Assembly (NCBI RefSeq): GCF_017591435.1
Contig: NC_059303.1
Span: forward strand, 350,501-414,500
Origin: Portunus trituberculatus
Taxonomy: Eukaryota; Arthropoda; Malacostraca; Decapoda; Portunidae
DNA: 64,000 nt
Reading direction: 5' to 3'
The position numbers were made by a program, and so were the translations under genes. The notes under the pieces are model-generated. The model did not search any database, was not told where the DNA came from, and worked only from the letters and a program-made list of their open reading frames with translations. Of this stretch, positions 53,945 to 64,000 are shown one piece after another (positions within the stretch are counted from its first letter, which is position 1; every line of letters starts with the position of its first letter).

Positions 53945-54880
53945 ATGGCGGCCGTGAACTCGAAAGATGAATCAGACTTCACAGGATTTCAAGGAATAAT
54001 GGAGAAGAGCGCTTATGTGAAGAAAATTCTGGAGTTGGAAGGTAAAATTGAAAACTGTTTGAAAAGTATGGGGGCCTGGAAACGAGTTATGACAATGTAA
54101 TGAAAGAGTGTGCCGATATGAAGAAGGAAAATGAAGCACTGAAAGAGGAAGTTAAGCTAATTAAAGTGAATTGCGAAAAATGTGGAGAATCTCTAGGAAA
54201 AGTGATGGAGAAGCAGGCTGAATGGAAAAAAAGTCAGGAAGTGGAAAGAAAGGAGGTAAATTACAAAGTTGCAAGTCTGGAAAAGGAAATCAAAGAGTCT
54301 GGGGAGAAAACTTTGGGCCTTGCTGAAATTATAGATCAACAGATCATAGAAGAGAAGATTGCTGAGAAAGTGGTGAAGGTTATTAAATCAAATGAGACAT
54401 TGGTGAGGGAAACTGTAGACAAAAAGAGATGTGTGGTGATATTTGGTGTGGAGGAGGATAAGACACCGAGTAAAATGGAGAGAGAGAAAACATAAAAAGG
54501 TGATAAATAATATCATTAATGTGGTGCAGGAGGAGGAAAAGACCTAGTACAAGAAATAGAGGACTTCCATAGAATTGGAAAGTTCACAAGAGAAGGTATG
54601 AGGCCAATAAGAATCAAACTTAAGTCACAAAAGGATGTAGATGAATTGGTGGAGAAGTCATGGAGGCTAGCCCAGCAGGAAACAACAAGGAAGATTTGGT
54701 TGAGAAGAGATCTCGGTGAAAAGGAAAGAGAAATGTTAAATGAGTTGAGAAAGGAGGCTTTGAAAAAAATGAAGAGAGGACAGAAGAGGAGAAGAAAGAG
54801 TTTTTCTGGAGAATCTTGGATATGAGACTGAGGAAGTGGTTCATAACCCAGAAAAGTACAGCAAGAAAGGACTAAAGAAA
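53945..54880 (+). pseudogene. LINE B5 ORF1
   Basis: Like B4 but with a longer open middle part (54100-54495), because the A run at 54176 is intact: KVNCEKCGESLGKVMEKQAE. N-terminus MAAVNSKDESDFTGF, coiled coil, RRM-like part (CVVIFGVEEDKTPSKME) and a shifted end as in B4. Confidence 0.75.
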
Positions 54881-54899
54881 CTTACGATGAGCGAATGTA

Positions 54900-57698
54900 A
54901 TGTATTCCAACATAAATGGAGTGATATCGGGATTTTAGAACTCAACGATTACTTGAGGGACAAGAACCCAGATATTGTGGGTCTTACTGAAACAAAACTG
55001 AGAGAGGAGAAGACCTGATGATGGTTGGAGAAGGGAAATATAATGTTTGGAAAAGAAATAGAGTAGGTAAGATGGGAGGAGGAGTGATGTTGCTGGTTAA
55101 AAAGATATAAAGGTGGATCAAGTGAAAGAAGGTATGGGAAAGGCAGAAGTGCTAAAGATCAGAGCAGAAACTAATGAAGGAAAAAGAGGCACTACATAGT
55201 GGTGTACGTACCACCTAAGACAAATGCATGGTCAGTACAGGAATATGAAGAAATGATAAGTGATACAGGAACATGTCTGGAAGAAATGTTGGGTGGCTGT
55301 GAACGAACTATAATGATGGGAGATTTTAATTGTAAAGAGGTGTGTTGGGAGGACTGGTCAATGGAAGGATCAGAGACAACATGGGGAAATACACTATTGA
55401 CACTGGCAATGGAAAATGTGTTAACTCAGTGGGTCAAAGAAGATACTAGGTTTGGAGGAGAGGAGCATCGTCAAGACTGGACTTGGTCTTTAGTACAGAG
55501 CCAATGGTCATTGAGGAGATGAGGGTGGAGTGCCCTTTAGCAAAGAGTGATCATGCAGTTTTGGAGTTCAAGGTGATAGATGAAGAGAAATCTAGAAGAA
55601 ATGAAGAATATAAAGTGGGAAGATGGAATTATGCCAAGACAGATTTTGGAAACCTAAAGAAATTCTTTCAAGAGACAAATTGGATGAAATTCAAGAGTGC
55701 TAAGGAGCAAATGAAAAGTGGAAGGAATTTATAAAAATATACAAAGAAGGTGAGAAAAATTTGTACCAATAAGACAACATAGAGAAGTTGGAAAGCAGGA
55801 CTGGTTTAACGATAGATGTGAAAAGGCTAGAACAAGAAAAGAGGATGCATGGAAGAGGTGGAGAAGGAAAAGACGGATTAAGCAGTGGGAAAGTTACAAA
55901 AGAGCAAGAAATGAATATGTGTTGATTAGAAGAGAAGAAAGAAAGAAACAAGAAAAGGATATAATTGATAAATGTAAAGACCAACCAAGGCTTTTTACAG
56001 ACATGTGAACAACAACATCAAAAATAGAGAAAGTATTGAAAGTTTAGAAGTAAATGGAGTATGCAGTGAAGATCCCAGGAAATGGCAGAGGCTATGAATG
56101 GATGCTTTCGGAAGGTATTCACAAAGGAGACTGCTTTTGACAAACCACTGGTAATGGAACAGAAAGGGATTATGAAGGAGTTTCAAGTAACTGTGGAGGA
56201 GATCAAGAATATGATGGGGAGTTTAGAAGTGAGAAAAGCTGTGGGACCTGATGGGGTATCAGGATGGATTTTAAGAGAATGCAGGAGCAACTGGCAGAAA
56301 AAGTTTGTGAAGTAATTGATGCCTCATTAAGGGAAGGTGTAGTGCCCCAAGACTGGAAAAGAGCTAACATTGTCCCAATCTATAAATCAGGTAACAAGAG
56401 AGACCCATTGAACTATAGACCAGTGTCACTTACAAGTGTGGTAGCTAAGATGTGTGAGAGGGTGGTGAAGAATAGATGGACAGACTTCTTGGAGAAAATG
56501 ACATACTTTGTGAGTGTCAATTTGGTTTTAGAAAAGGGCGTTCATGCACGACAAACCTGATATGTTACTATTCGAGGGTGATAGATGTAATACAGGAAAG
56601 AGATGGTTGGGCTGATGGAATATATCTGGATTTAAAAAAGGCCTTTGATAAGGTACCACACCGGAGACTGATCTGGAAACTTGAAATGGTAGGAGGAGTG
56701 CATGGCAGTTTACTAAAATGGATGGAAGACTTTTGGTAGGAAGAGAAATGAGAACAATAATTAAGGACAGACCATCAGAATGGGGCTTGGTGGAGAGTGG
56801 AGTTCCACAGGGATCAGTGTTGGCACCAGTAATGTTCGCGGTCTACATAAATGACATGGTGGATGGGGTGTCCAGTTATGTGAGCCTATTTGCAGACGAT
56901 GCAAAATTGTTAAGAAAAGTGAGATGTGACAAAGATTGCGAACTACTCCAGGAAGACTTGGACAGAATATGGAAATGGAGCTGTACATGGCAAATGGAGT
57001 TCAACACGACAAAATGCAAGAAAATAGAGTTTGGCAAGAGTGAAAGAAGAATCAGGAGTATGTACAAGATAGGAAATGAAGACATAAAACCAGTCATGAA
57101 GAAAAGACCTTGGGGTGACAATTACCAATGACCTATCGCCAGAGAGACATATAAACAAAATAATTGGAGAAGTATTGAACTTATTGAGGAACATAAGAGT
57201 GGCGTTCGATATTTAGATGAAGAAATGATGAAGAAAATAATTACTGCAATGATAAGACCGAGGCTTGAATATGCAACAATACAGTGGGCTCCGAACTTAA
57301 AGAAACACATAAGGAAACTAGAGAAAGTACAGAGGGCTGCAACAAAATGGTGCCTGACTTAAGAGATTTGACTTATGAAGACAGACTGAAAAGAATGCAA
57401 CTTCCGACCCTGGAAAACAGAAGAGAAAGGGGAGACCTGATAGCAATATACAGAGTGATGATTGGCATGGAAAAATGGATAGGGAAGATCTGTGTATGTG
57501 GAATGAAAGAATGTCGAGAGGGCATGGGAAAAACTAAAATGGCCACTTATAGGAGAGATGTGAAAAATATAGCTTCCTCATAGAAGGGTGGAAGCATGGA
57601 ATAGTTTAGACGTGGAAGTGGTCAACGCAAGGAATATTCATGATTTTAAGAAAAAGCTGGACATTAATAGATATGGAGACGGGACAACACGAGCATAG
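54900..57698 (+). pseudogene. LINE B5 ORF2, endonuclease and reverse transcriptase
   Basis: Same order as B4. Endonuclease VYVPPKTNAWSVQEYEEMIS and MMGDFNCKEVCWEDWSMEG (55199-55522), then MVIEEMRVECPLAKSDHAVL (55483-55734). RT: VSGWILREC (56082-56315), SLTSVVAKMCERVV (56264-56560), RKGRSCTTNLICYYS (56476-56739) and SGVPQGSVLAPVMFAV with LFADDAKLL (56718-57131). The stop TAG is at 57696-57698. One G lost at 55461 (GGAGAGGAGC) adds a private shift. Confidence 0.85.
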
Positions 57699-57729
57699 CT
57701 CTTTTCCCGTATGTTACAATTAGGTAAAT

Positions 57730-57779
57730 ACACACACACATACACACACACACACATACACACACACACACACACACAC
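57730..57779. repeat. (AC)n between LINEs B5 and A2
   Basis: About 50 bases of AC with two T interruptions. Family switch from B to A across the tract. Confidence 0.9.
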
Positions 57780-58086
57780 TGCCTCCTGCACATGAACGGC
57801 ATCTAAATAACACTCCACACGCTAAGCAATGTGCTTGAGTGAGAATAGTTATTGCTATTGAGGGGCGACCAGAGCGAGTGAACAAGTGTACAGAGTGAAC
57901 ATAGCCTGGTGGCGTGTACATGGGAGTGATCGGAGGTGCGAGAACCTCCACACTACAAACGACAGAGCGGGAACCCACAAAGGCCAGCCATAGCAGCCGC
58001 CAACGCATCCAACCACACACGTAACTACCAGGCCTGGCCCCCAGTGACCACACACCCACATGTTCCCAGGAAAAGTAAGGAAAAAT

Positions 58087-59127
58087 GGATAGACCGGTAA
58101 GGAATAAATTACCAAATTCAAAATATGTTGATGAGGCCCAGGGAGCAAAGCCGAAAGTGGCCAGTCAAAGCATGAGTCCAGCTTCAACAGGGCAACATTG
58201 CAAGGTAGATTGGTGATGTTGGAGAAGAGATTTGAGGAGTTAGTGAAGGAATTAAAAGTTCAGAGGAGTGAGGAGGAGCAGGATAGAGAATTCCAAGGCT
58301 TTGAAGGAAAGAGTTAAGAGACTGGAGGAAAATGAAAAACGATTGGTGGATGAGAATGCACATTTGAAGGTGGAGGTTGAAAAATACAAGAGACGGTTGG
58401 AGGAGAAAATGGAGAGAGTAGTAAAGGAGAAAGATGACTTTAAGGAAATGATTAGTGAGCAGAATGAAAGGTTTGAAAGGGAATGGGAACTGAAGAAAAC
58501 ACAATGGACTGAGTCGAGGAAGCAGAGATGGTTGGATTACAAGAAATAATTAAAGATCAGTTGAAGGAAGACAAAAAAGAAAGGTCCAAGGAACTGGTTA
58601 ATGTAATGAAGAATAAGGAAACATTGATAAGGGAAATAGCAGAAAAGAAGAAGAGTGTGTTAATATTTGGGATGAAAGAACAAAATATAACATATAAGCC
58701 TAAGAGAATTAAGGAAGAATTAAAAACGGTAAGAGATCTGTTCAAAAATCTAAATGATGATGAAAAAAAAGACCTACAAGAAGAAGTGGAAGAGATCCAT
58801 AGACTGGGTCCATATAAGGAGGGAGTGAACAGACCGATTAAAGTAGTACTGAAGTCACAACAATCTGCGGAGGATGTCCTATATAGAACATCAAAGTTAA
58901 GAGAGATAGAAGGTTGTAAAGAGGTGTTTGTGAGAAAGAATAGAAATGAGGAAGAGAGGAGAAGATATAAGGAATTGGTGGAAGAGGCGAGAAGGAAAAA
59001 TGATGAGCGGTCTGAGGAGGAAAGAGAAAAGTTTTTTTGGAGAGTTATAGGAGAGAGAGTCAGAAAGTGGTATGTGGAAAGAAGGAATACGGAGGAACCC
59101 CTAGAGGGAGCAGTGGGTGGACCGTAA
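58087..59127 (+). pseudogene. LINE A2 ORF1
   Basis: Starts MDRPVRNKLPNSKYVDEAQG. Two frames (58268-58549, 58528-59127) carry the coiled coil RVKRLEENEKRLVDENAHLK and VEVEKYKRRLEEKMERVVKE, then the RRM-like part VLIFGMKEQNITYKPKR and EIHRLGPYKEGVNRPIKVVL. It ends GAVGGP with TAA overlapping the ORF2 ATG (TAATG at 59125-59129). The break at 58520 is one G lost (GAGGAAGCAG against GAGGGAAGCAG in A1). Confidence 0.8.
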
Positions 59128-60099
59128 TGTATACTAATATAGATGGGATACTGTCAAGTAGATTGGAATTGCAAGACTATATGATGGTGGAGAAGCCTGA
59201 TATAGTGTGTTTGACTGAGACAAAATTGCATGAAAAACAAAGATAAATTTGGATAATAAATATAATATATGGAGAAAGGATAGAGAGTAAAGGTGGAGGA
59301 GGAGTTATGATTATGACGAAGAAAGAAATAAATGTGGATAAGGTTTGGTATGGGAAGAACAACGCAGAAGTGATAAGCATAAGGATAAAAAGTGATGGAA
59401 AAGAATTAATAATCATGGTGACCTATGTACCTCCTAAAACAAATTCTTGGACATTAAGGAATACGACAATATGATCAAGGATACTTTACAGAGTTTGGAA
59501 AGTGTATTATCTGGAAAAAGAAAGGTGATACTAGTAGGAGATTTTAATTGTAAGGAGGTGGATTGGGAAAATCTAGTAAGTGGTGTTGGAGAGGAAGCAT
59601 GGGAGAGAGATTTCTTAATCTAATGATGGAAAATATGATGGAACAGAGGGTGAAGGAAAATACTAGATATAGAGGAGATGATGAACCGGCTAGACTGGAT
59701 TTGGTGTTAACAAGAGAAGTGTACCTATGTGGAGATATACAATACAAGTGTCCTTTGGGAAAGAGTGATCATGTGGTTATGGAAATGCAGATAGCAACAA
59801 CACAGCGAAGGAAGGACGAGACATACAGGAGTGGTAGATTGAATTATAGAAAGATGGACACAGAAAGTTTGAAAAATTATTTCAGAAAATTAGATTGGGA
59901 GGAGATGTTACAAATCAGAGAAGTGCAAAAGAAATATGAGATTTTTATGAAATATTATAAAGAAGGAGTTATGAAATTTGTACCAAAGTATAAACCAAGA
60001 GAGGAAGGAAGAAAGGATTGGTTTAATGCAACTTGTGTTAAGGCTAAGGAAAAGAGAGATGTGGCTTGGAAAAGATGGAAAAGAGCAGGAATATACTAA
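59127..60099 (+). pseudogene. LINE A2 ORF2, endonuclease and linker
   Basis: Starts MYTNIDGILSSRLELQDYMM. It frameshifts at about 59236 (A5 for A6 in A1) and at 59282, then VTYVPPKTNSW and LVGDFNCKEVDWENL. The frame 59563-60099 holds TRYRGDDEPARLDLVLTREV, GKSDHVVMEM and the linker KFVPKYKPREEGRKDWFNAT. It keeps the Glu codon that is TAA in A1. Confidence 0.85.
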
Positions 60100-61930
60100 A
60101 TAAGGAGAATTATAGAGTGGCAAGAAATGAGTATGTGAGGGTAAGGAGGAGGAAGAAAGAAAATTTGAAAAGATATTGTAGACAAGAGTAAGGAACATCC
60201 AAAATTGTTTTACAGGTTCATAAATGGTAAACTTAAAAGAGAGAGTCCATTGAAAGATTAAAAGGAGAGCAAGGGATAGTAGATGACCCTAAGAATATAG
60301 CGGAATTGCTAAATAATAGGTTTCAGCAAGTATTTACTAAAGAAACAATGTTTGTAAAGCCACAGAATGTACAAGGAAATGTGCACATGGAGGACATTAA
60401 GATACCTAAAAGGAGTTATATAAAATGTTGGAGGAACTTAAAGATGATAAAGCGATGGGACCAGATGAAGTTTCAGGAAAATTATTGAAGGAGTGTAGAG
60501 AAGAATTGATTGATCCATTATATGATATTATAAGGTGCTCATTAGAAACAGGGAAGTACCAGTAGAGTGGAAGAGAGCTGAAGTGGTGCCCATTTATAAG
60601 GGAGGCAGTAAGGAAGAGCCTCTTAACTATAGACCTGTGTCTCTAACAAGTGTGGTCGGTAAGATTTGTGAGAGGGTGATAAAGAAATATTGGATACGGT
60701 TCCTGGAGGATCATAAGTTATTATCGGATCATCAATTTGGCTTCAGGAAAGGGAGGTCATGTGTAACAAATCTACTGAGCTTTTATTCAAGAGTGGTTGA
60801 CAAAATACAGAGAGAGAGGATGGATGGACTGTGTATATTTGGATTTAAAGAAAGCTTTTGACAAGGTACCTCACAGAGACTGTTATGGAAAGTAGAGATT
60901 TATGGAGGACTGAAAGGAAAAGTGTTAAAGTGGATGGAAAACTACTTGAGATGGAGGGAGATGAGAACGGTAATAAGGGATGCAAAGTCGGACTGGTTGG
61001 TGGTGGAGAGTGGAGTCCCACAAGGCTCAGTGCTGGCACCAATACTTTTCCTGGTATATATAAATGACATGCCAGAGGGAGTAAACAGTTATATTAATTT
61101 GTTTGCGGATGATGCGAAGTTGTGTAGGTGTGTGAAGAGTGAAGAAGATTGTGAAATTTTACAGGCAGACCTGGATAAGATTTGGGAGTGGAGCAAGAGG
61201 TGGCAAATGGAATTTAATCTGAGCAAAAGTCATGTGATGGAGATGGGAAAGAGTGGAAGACGGCCAAGAGGGTCATATAAGATGGGTGAAGAAGTAGTGT
61301 TGAAAAAGGTGGAAAAGGAAAAGGATTTGGGAGTGATAATACAAGACCATGGGCAGTTTGAGGCTCATATTGATAAGATGTTTGGAGAAACGTATAATTT
61401 GATAAAAATATTGGATTAGCCTTCCATTATATGGATAAAGATATGATGAAGAAATTAATTAGTATGGTAATTAGACCAAGATTGGAATATGCTGGAGTGG
61501 TTTGGTCCCCTTATAAAAAGAAGCATATAAGGAAGTTGGAGAGATTGCAGAGAATGGCAACAAAAATGGTTCCGGAATTGGCAGAAATGACCTATGAGGA
61601 GAGATTAAAAGAAATGAATTTGCCTACCTTGGAACAAAGAAGAGAAAGAGGAGATTTAATACAGGTTTATAAACTGTTGAATGGACTGGATGAAGTGGAT
61701 AATGAGCAAATGATGTTGAGAGAGGAAAACTTAAATAGAACTACAAGATCGCATAGTAAAAAGATAGCCAAGGGAATATGCTTGAAGGATGTGAAAAATA
61801 TAGTTTCCCACAAAGATGTGTGGAGGTGTGGAATGGTTTGAGTGAGGAGGTGGTGTCAGCAAGGAGTGTGCATAGTTTTAAAGGAAAGTTGGATGTGTGT
61901 AGATATGGAGACGGGGCCACACGAGTATGA
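60100..61930 (+). pseudogene. LINE A2 ORF2, reverse transcriptase
   Basis: RT in frames 60306-60488, 60535-60861, 60922-61419 and 61431-61841. Motifs: NYRPVSLTSVVGKICERVI, QFGFRKGRSCVTNLLSFYSR, VIRDAKSDWLVVESGVPQGS, LFADDAKLCRCVKSEEDC, IRPRLEYAGVVWSPYKKKHI and VPELAEMTYEERLKEMNLPT. Breaks against A1 are one-base run changes (60150, 60177, 60238, 60411, 60807, 60874). Confidence 0.85.
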
Positions 61931-61962
61931 TACCCAGGCCCTGTAAAATTACAACTAGGTGA

Positions 61963-61964
<2 letters not shown>

Positions 61965-62038
<74 letters not shown>
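61965..62038. repeat. (AC)n between LINEs A2 and C3
   Basis: 74-base uninterrupted AC run; LINE C3 begins at its end. Confidence 0.95.
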
Positions 62039-62040
<2 letters not shown>

Positions 62041-62264
62041 AGGCCTACACACACGTCGTCGCCGAGAGAGGACGGCTCGTCTCCGGCTGCGGACGGAAGA
62101 AGGAAAATACCTATGGTGTTACAGGGCCCGGTAACTCTAAGTTAGTGTCCTGTTAATGTCCTACTGTCGCTTAGTGTTGAAAGTGAGGGATATGGAGAGT
62201 GATCCCTGAGAGGAGAGTGTGGGCGGTGATTGTTTTGGCCGTAATCAGCTGACGATAACAAACA

Positions 62265-63230
62265 TGGCGTCTAGACAAGCCAGAGACTTTGAAGGTTTTA
62301 TAACTACGCCAAAATGACTGGAGAAATTAGATATGGATGCAAGAATCCAGGCACTAGAAAGTAAGTTCCTAAACATTCTGTCCATAGAAGAAAAACTAGA
62401 TAGAGTTATAGCCGAGAATGATACGTTAAAAAAAGAGATCTACTTGTTAACGTTAGCGAATAAAGAGCTATTGAAGGAAAAAGTAGAGATGGAGAAAGAA
62501 AACCACCAACTAAGGAAACAATGCGAAGAGATAAAGGTTAAACTCATGGAAATGGAGATGAAAATATCCGAAGGGGACTTGAGGAAGGAGGAATGCCTTA
62601 ATCTAATTGATACCAGGATGAAAGAAGTGAACCATGAACATCAGGAGGTACAAAGGTCGTTTAGGAGATAGTAAAAAGCAGGAAGAGGAAAATAAAGGGA
62701 TTACGCAGAGGAAATGGTAAAGGCACTAAAGGAAAATGAGTATGTGGTGAGAGATATTGCTGAAAAGAAAAATGTGTGATCATAATAGGATTGAGGAAGA
62801 AACTAACAGGAACTGGCAGGACAGGAGGGATAAGGAAAATGACAGGATTAAGTCTTTACTGAACAAGATCTCTGTGGAAGAAGAGGACCTATATGCTGAG
62901 GTAGAAGAAAGTGTGAGATTGGGAGCTTTTGAGGAAGGCAAGAATAGACCATTAAAATTGAAATTAAAGTCTCAGGTGGCAGCGGAGGCCTTGTTGAGGA
63001 GGGCTTGGAAACTTAAGGACTCTGAGGAAACCAAAACAATTTACATAAGAAGAAATATGTCACAAGATGAGCGAATGAAAATGAAGGAGCTTGTAACTGA
63101 AGTGAAGGAGAGGAATGACGAAAGAACAGAGGAGGAAAAGACCAAGTTTTTGGAGGATGAGAAATGGGAGGCTAAAGAAGTGGTGGATAAAACAGACGGA
63201 ATAGACATTACATGGAAGAATGAGACTAGG
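62265..63230 (+). pseudogene. LINE C3 ORF1
   Basis: Starts MASRQARDFEGFITTPK, then TGA. A coiled coil at 62333-62671 (MDARIQALESKFLNILSIEE, IAENDTLKKEIYLLTLANKE, KENHQLRKQCEEIKVKLMEM) is followed by shifts and the RRM-like end in 62757-63434 (VEESVRLGAFEEGKNRPLKL, TIYIRRNMSQDERMKMKELV). The domain order is as in A and B. Confidence 0.75.
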
Positions 63231-63236
63231 AATGGA

Positions 63237-64000
63237 ATAAAAGTGACTTACACGAACATAGATGGATTTCTGTCTAAGAGGCTAGAATGTATGGATTACC
63301 TAAGAAATAACGAACCGGACATAATGTGTGTAGTGGAAACAAAGCTAAGGCCCGAAATAAAGCTAGACTGGTTTGTTGTAAAACACTACAAAGTATGGAG
63401 AAATGATAGAAAAATAAAGGAGGTGGTGGTATAATGGTTGTTACTAAGGAAGATCTGATAGTGAAGGAGGTGAACTATAGTAAAAGAAATGAGGAAGTGA
63501 TAAGTATGCTTATAACAGATGGCAAGAGGGACATTAATATTATAACAGTATACATACCACCCAGAACCAGTGCTTGGGAATATGAACAGTACCAAATGGT
63601 GATGAGAAATACTCTAGACAGAATGAAGCAAGAACTCATCAGAAAGGATAGAGTGATGATAGTTGGAGACTTTAATTGCAAAGAAATAGTTTGGGAAGAC
63701 TACGAAGTGGTGAATGGTGGTGAGTGGGCAGAGGAATTGTTAAAGGTAGCAACAAATAACTTGATGACACAGTGGGTGAGATCACCAACAAGGTGCAGGG
63801 GACAAGATGTTGCAGCAAGATTGGATTTGGTATTTACCAGGGGAATCTTTCTAAAAGAAGAAATTGAACATGAATGTCCCTTGGGGAAAAGCGATCATGA
63901 TGTCCTAAGCTTTGAGCTGGATACGGAATTAAGCACGAATAAGATTGTGGAACGCAGGGAGGAAAAATTAAATTATACTAGGGCAAATTATAACTATATA
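63237..64000 (+). pseudogene. LINE C3 ORF2, endonuclease (partial at window edge)
   Basis: Reads IKVTYTNIDGFLSKRLECMD and NEPDIMCVVETKLRPEIK (Glu). A one-base change near 63420 (AAAGGAGGTGGTGG) shifts the frame, then VVTKEDLIVKEVN, VYIPPRTSAWEYEQYQ, MIVGDFNCKEIVWEDYEVVN (Asp-Asn), ARLDLVFTRGIFLKEEIEHE and GKSDHDVLSFEL (Asp-His). The domain ends at the window edge. Confidence 0.85.

Larger units (their letters stand above)
53722..57729 (+). mobile_element. LINE family B copy 5 (B5), full length
   Basis: Begins CATCGTCGATGGCGGATGTG on (AC)n and ends with a single tail ACAATTAGGTAAATAC (57715-57730). It shares most of its frame breaks with B4, which fits a recent duplication or a common source. 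Confidence 0.9.
57780..61964 (+). mobile_element. LINE family A copy 2 (A2), 5' end shortened by ~25 bases
   Basis: Starts TGCCTCCTGCACATGAACGG on (AC)n, lacking the first about 25 bases of A1. ORF1 58087-59127, ORF2 59127-61930, tail ACAACTAGGTGAATAC once, then (AC)n 61965-62038. Confidence 0.9.
62039..64000 (+). mobile_element. LINE family C copy 3 (C3), 5' end present, leaves the window
   Basis: 5' UTR begins TCAGGCCTACACACACGTCG on (AC)n. It holds ORF1 and the first part of the endonuclease and continues past 64000. It gives the 5' half missing from C1 and C2. Confidence 0.9.

Noticed and set aside
49677..57729. CRISPR-like or satellite array explanation for the repeated units
   Set aside because: The period is about 4 kb and each unit is a LINE with its own ORFs; there are no short repeats with unique spacers.

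Overview
The window is eukaryotic, repeat-dominated DNA, most likely from an arthropod and plausibly a decapod crustacean. That guess rests on the mix of CR1/L2-like LINEs, DIRS, Gypsy, piggyBac, Tc1, Tigger and THAP/P-like elements with long (AC)n and (GA)n microsatellites; no host marker settles the taxon. Nearly everything recognisable is a transposable element. The only host-gene candidate is one 171-bp TPR-encoding exon at 44605-44775 (-). I saw no rRNA, tRNA, CRISPR or bacterial-type gene.

Layout. 1-6316 (-): a piggyBac transposase gene split by a CR1-like LINE with an SGNH-type ORF1; its 3' side ends in a DIRS scrap and a 5'-truncated LINE (family C). 6317-8083: no gene. 8084-9215 (+): a decayed gag with CCHC knuckles. 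9216-33231: a family-D LINE opened by successive insertions: a 251-bp MITE (12552-12802), a Tigger-like element (12991-16435) that holds an intron-containing Tc1-like element (13209-15729), and a 16.2-kb piggyBac-type composite with TTAA duplication (16590-32766). The composite holds a complete 7-kb Gypsy element (16909-23940) and LINEs of families B, C and A. 33232-44604: LTR and LINE-D remnants, and a THAP/P-like element with 31-bp inverted repeats (35656-42740) that holds a structurally complete DIRS element (36162-42226). 44895-64000: a same-strand, head-to-tail run of LINEs B2, B3, B4, B5, A2 and C3, separated only by (AC)n.

Main result. Ten plus-strand LINE copies from four families (A-D) all start, at a full-length or variable 5' end, directly on an (AC)n tract, and those whose 3' end is visible finish in a shared tail (ACAANTAGGTRAATAC, often doubled) that runs into (AC)n. 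In 24043-32310 three successive units of a minisatellite each have their (AC)n tract occupied by a different LINE, while a fourth unit is empty. This points to strand-specific use of (AC)n as an insertion niche.

Caution: many reading-frame breaks are one-base homopolymer changes, often differing between near-identical copies, so part of the apparent decay may be long-read sequence error. Coordinates of nested insertions were read by eye from target duplications and inverted repeats. Family names (CR1/L2-like, Tigger-like, P-like) are judged from motifs, not from a database search.
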